This document shows positions 5,386 through 6,815 of a DNA stretch of 6,815 bases, in pieces (the first letter of the stretch is position 1; each line of letters starts with the position of its first letter). The translations under genes and the position numbers were made by a program. The notes beneath the pieces are model-generated. The model searched no databases, was not told the origin of the DNA, and saw only the letters and a program-made list of their open reading frames with translations. The DNA lies in NCBI GenBank assembly GCA_030655595.1, contig JAUSNQ010000115.1:1-6815 (forward strand). Reading direction: 5' to 3'. This DNA comes from Paludibacter sp. (GTDB lineage Bacteria > Bacteroidota > Bacteroidia > Bacteroidales > Paludibacteraceae).

Positions 5386-6815
5386 TTATTTGGCAGGAAT
5401 ATTAGCCAGCGAGGCCAACAGGTAATCCCAAAATTTCTGTACGGTTTCGATGTTCACTTTTTCATCAGGTGAATGCGGATAACGGATGGTCGGTCCAAAG
5501 GATATCATATCCATTTTGGGATAATTCATGCCCAGGATGCCGCATTCCAAACCGGCGTGGATAATCATGATTTTAGGAGTTTTGCCGTATTTATCTTCAT
5601 AAACTTTCGTCATTTCTTTCAAGATGGGAGATTGCAAATTGGGCTTCCATCCGGGATAAGCACCCGTAAGCTCAACTTTTGCACCTGCCAGCGAAAAAGT
5701 GCTTACTACCATCGAAGCAAGTTCCTGTTTGCGGGATTCCACTGAGCTTCTTATCAGGCATTTACAATCAATCTTTTTGCCATCAGATTTTACAATGGCC
5801 AGGTTGTTAGAGGTTTCCACAACCGAAGGCAGTTCAGGAATAACACGGAAAACGCCGTTTTGACAAGCTGTTACAGCATTAATCAGGTCGTCCTGAATTT
5901 CTTCGGGGATCAAGCCTGTGGGCAATTTCGTTTTTTCAGCTTTGAAAATGATATTGTCTTCTACCCCCTGATATTCATCAATGAATAAATTTGAATACGA
6001 AGTAATCAGTTCCATAATATCATCAATACCTTCGTGTGGTACAGTGATTACGGCAAAAGCTTCGCGTGGTATGGCGTTACGCAGACTGCCACCCTCAATG
6101 CTGGCCAGACGAGCTTCATAATCGGCGACTGCTTCTTTAAGGAATCGGAACATGAGTTTGTTGGCATTGGCACGTTGCAGGTGGATATCAACTCCCGAGT
6201 GACCGCCCTTTAATCCTGTCAGTGATATTTTTAAAGCCACATCACCCTCAGGAACCGCTACTTCGTGGTACGTATATTCCACATTGGCATCAATACCTCC
6301 GGCACAACCCACGTACAATTCACCCTCATCTTCAGAATCCATATTGATTAAAATATCGCCTTTTAAAAAGCCGGCTTGCAGTCCAAACGCTCCATGCATA
6401 CCCGTTTCTTCATCAACGGTGATAAACATTTCGATGGCAGGATGCGGAATATCTTTCGATTGTAGTATGGCCATGGCGGCTGCCACCCCGATACCATTAT
6501 CTGCTCCAAGTGTCGTGTCTTTGGCCGTTACCCAGTCGCCGTCGATATAAGCTTCAATCGGGTCGGTTTCGAAATTGTGTGCTACGCCGGAGTTTTTTTG
6601 TGGAACCATATCCATGTGAGCCTGCAATACAACTCCTTTGCGTTTTTCCATGCCGGGAGTTGCTGGTTTGCGTACCAGCACATTGCCGATTTCATCTCTC
6701 AAAGTTTCTAATCCAATCGATTTGCCGTAGTTTTCAAGAAAATCACCTATTTGTTCTTTCTTTCCTGAAGGTCGTGGAATCTGCGTTAAACTATAAAAAT
6801 GTTGCCACAAAGCCC
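5386..6815 (-). CDS. pepD: Aminoacyl-histidine dipeptidase (M20C), 5'-truncated by the window edge
   Basis: Zinc dipeptidase of the PepD/M20C family that hydrolyses Xaa-His and other dipeptides in the cytoplasm. The frame is open to the right edge. The codon at 6808-6810 is TTG, but it reads as the Leu of ...ALWQHFYSLTQIPRPSG, a normal internal family sequence, so the true start lies outside the window. Numbering that Leu as 1 (474 residues to the C-terminus), the metal ligands are His65 (QAHMDMV), Asp104 (LGADNGIG), Glu135 (VDEETG), Asp158 (MDSEDEG) and His446 (RYPHSPDEKV). The catalytic pair is Asp67 and Glu134. All match Vibrio PepD (His80, Asp119, Glu150, Asp173, His461) with a constant offset of 15, so only about 15 residues are missing. 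The lid domain holds GLKGGHSGVDIH (199-210). The gene is convergent with tag. Confidence 0.96.
   Translation of the reverse strand, partial: ALWQHFYSLTQIPRPSGKKEQIGDFLENYGKSIGLETLRDEIGNVLVRKPATPGMEKRKGVVLQAHMDMVPQKNSGVAHNFETDPIEAYIDGDWVTAKDTTLGADNGIGVAAAMAILQSKDIPHPAIEMFITVDEETGMHGAFGLQAGFLKGDILINMDSEDEGELYVGCAGGIDANVEYTYHEVAVPEGDVALKISLTGLKGGHSGVDIHLQRANANKLMFRFLKEAVADYEARLASIEGGSLRNAIPREAFAVITVPHEGIDDIMELITSYSNLFIDEYQGVEDNIIFKAEKTKLPTGLIPEEIQDDLINAVTACQNGVFRVIPELPSVVETSNNLAIVKSDGKKIDCKCLIRSSVESRKQELASMVVSTFSLAGAKVELTGAYPGWKPNLQSPILKEMTKVYEDKYGKTPKIMIIHAGLECGILGMNYPKMDMISFGPTIRYPHSPDEKVNIETVQKFWDYLLASLANIPAK

Noticed and set aside
5473..6550. Plus-strand open frames at 5473-5745 and 6284-6550 inside pepD
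   Set aside because: Both are antisense to well-conserved catalytic segments of pepD and show low-complexity or unfamiliar translations.
1..6815. A new multi-gene system (defence, mobile or biosynthetic)
   Set aside because: All seven genes are recognisable or near-recognisable single-function chromosomal genes in mixed orientations, with no mobility genes, att-like ends or unusual composition.

Overview
This window is ordinary chromosomal housekeeping DNA, most likely from a member of the Bacteroidota (Bacteroidales/Marinilabiliales-like). Three things suggest this: the protein sequences resemble that phylum; start codons lack clear Shine-Dalgarno sequences and sit in A/T-rich leaders; and three intergenic regions carry a TAnnTTTG box, the -7 element of the Bacteroidota primary sigma factor. 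The assignment rests on motif recognition, not on a database search.

Layout, left to right: the 3' two thirds of rpoN (sigma-54, cut by the window edge); a small multi-pass membrane protein with degenerate PAP2 phosphatase motifs, only 11 bases downstream; prfB (release factor 2), read through a programmed +1 frameshift; then, convergent to it, an RluA-family pseudouridine synthase. Divergent from that gene, across a 188-base promoter region, come a nitroreductase-family NAD(P)H oxidoreductase and tag (3-methyladenine DNA glycosylase I), each with its own -7-like box. A hairpin separates tag from a convergent, 5'-truncated pepD (M20C aminoacyl-histidine dipeptidase) that runs off the right edge.

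The genes do not form one pathway. They cover transcription (sigma-54), translation (RF2, RNA pseudouridylation), flavin redox chemistry, DNA alkylation repair and peptide turnover. I see no mobile element, CRISPR array, rRNA, tRNA or defence system, and no evidence for a new multi-gene system. The points most worth a second look are the prfB frameshift signal, whose strong internal Shine-Dalgarno contrasts with the SD-poor gene starts; a perfect 16-bp inverted repeat that encloses the putative tag promoter; the altered catalytic motif of the PAP2-like protein; and imperfect tandem units between prfB and the pseudouridine synthase gene.
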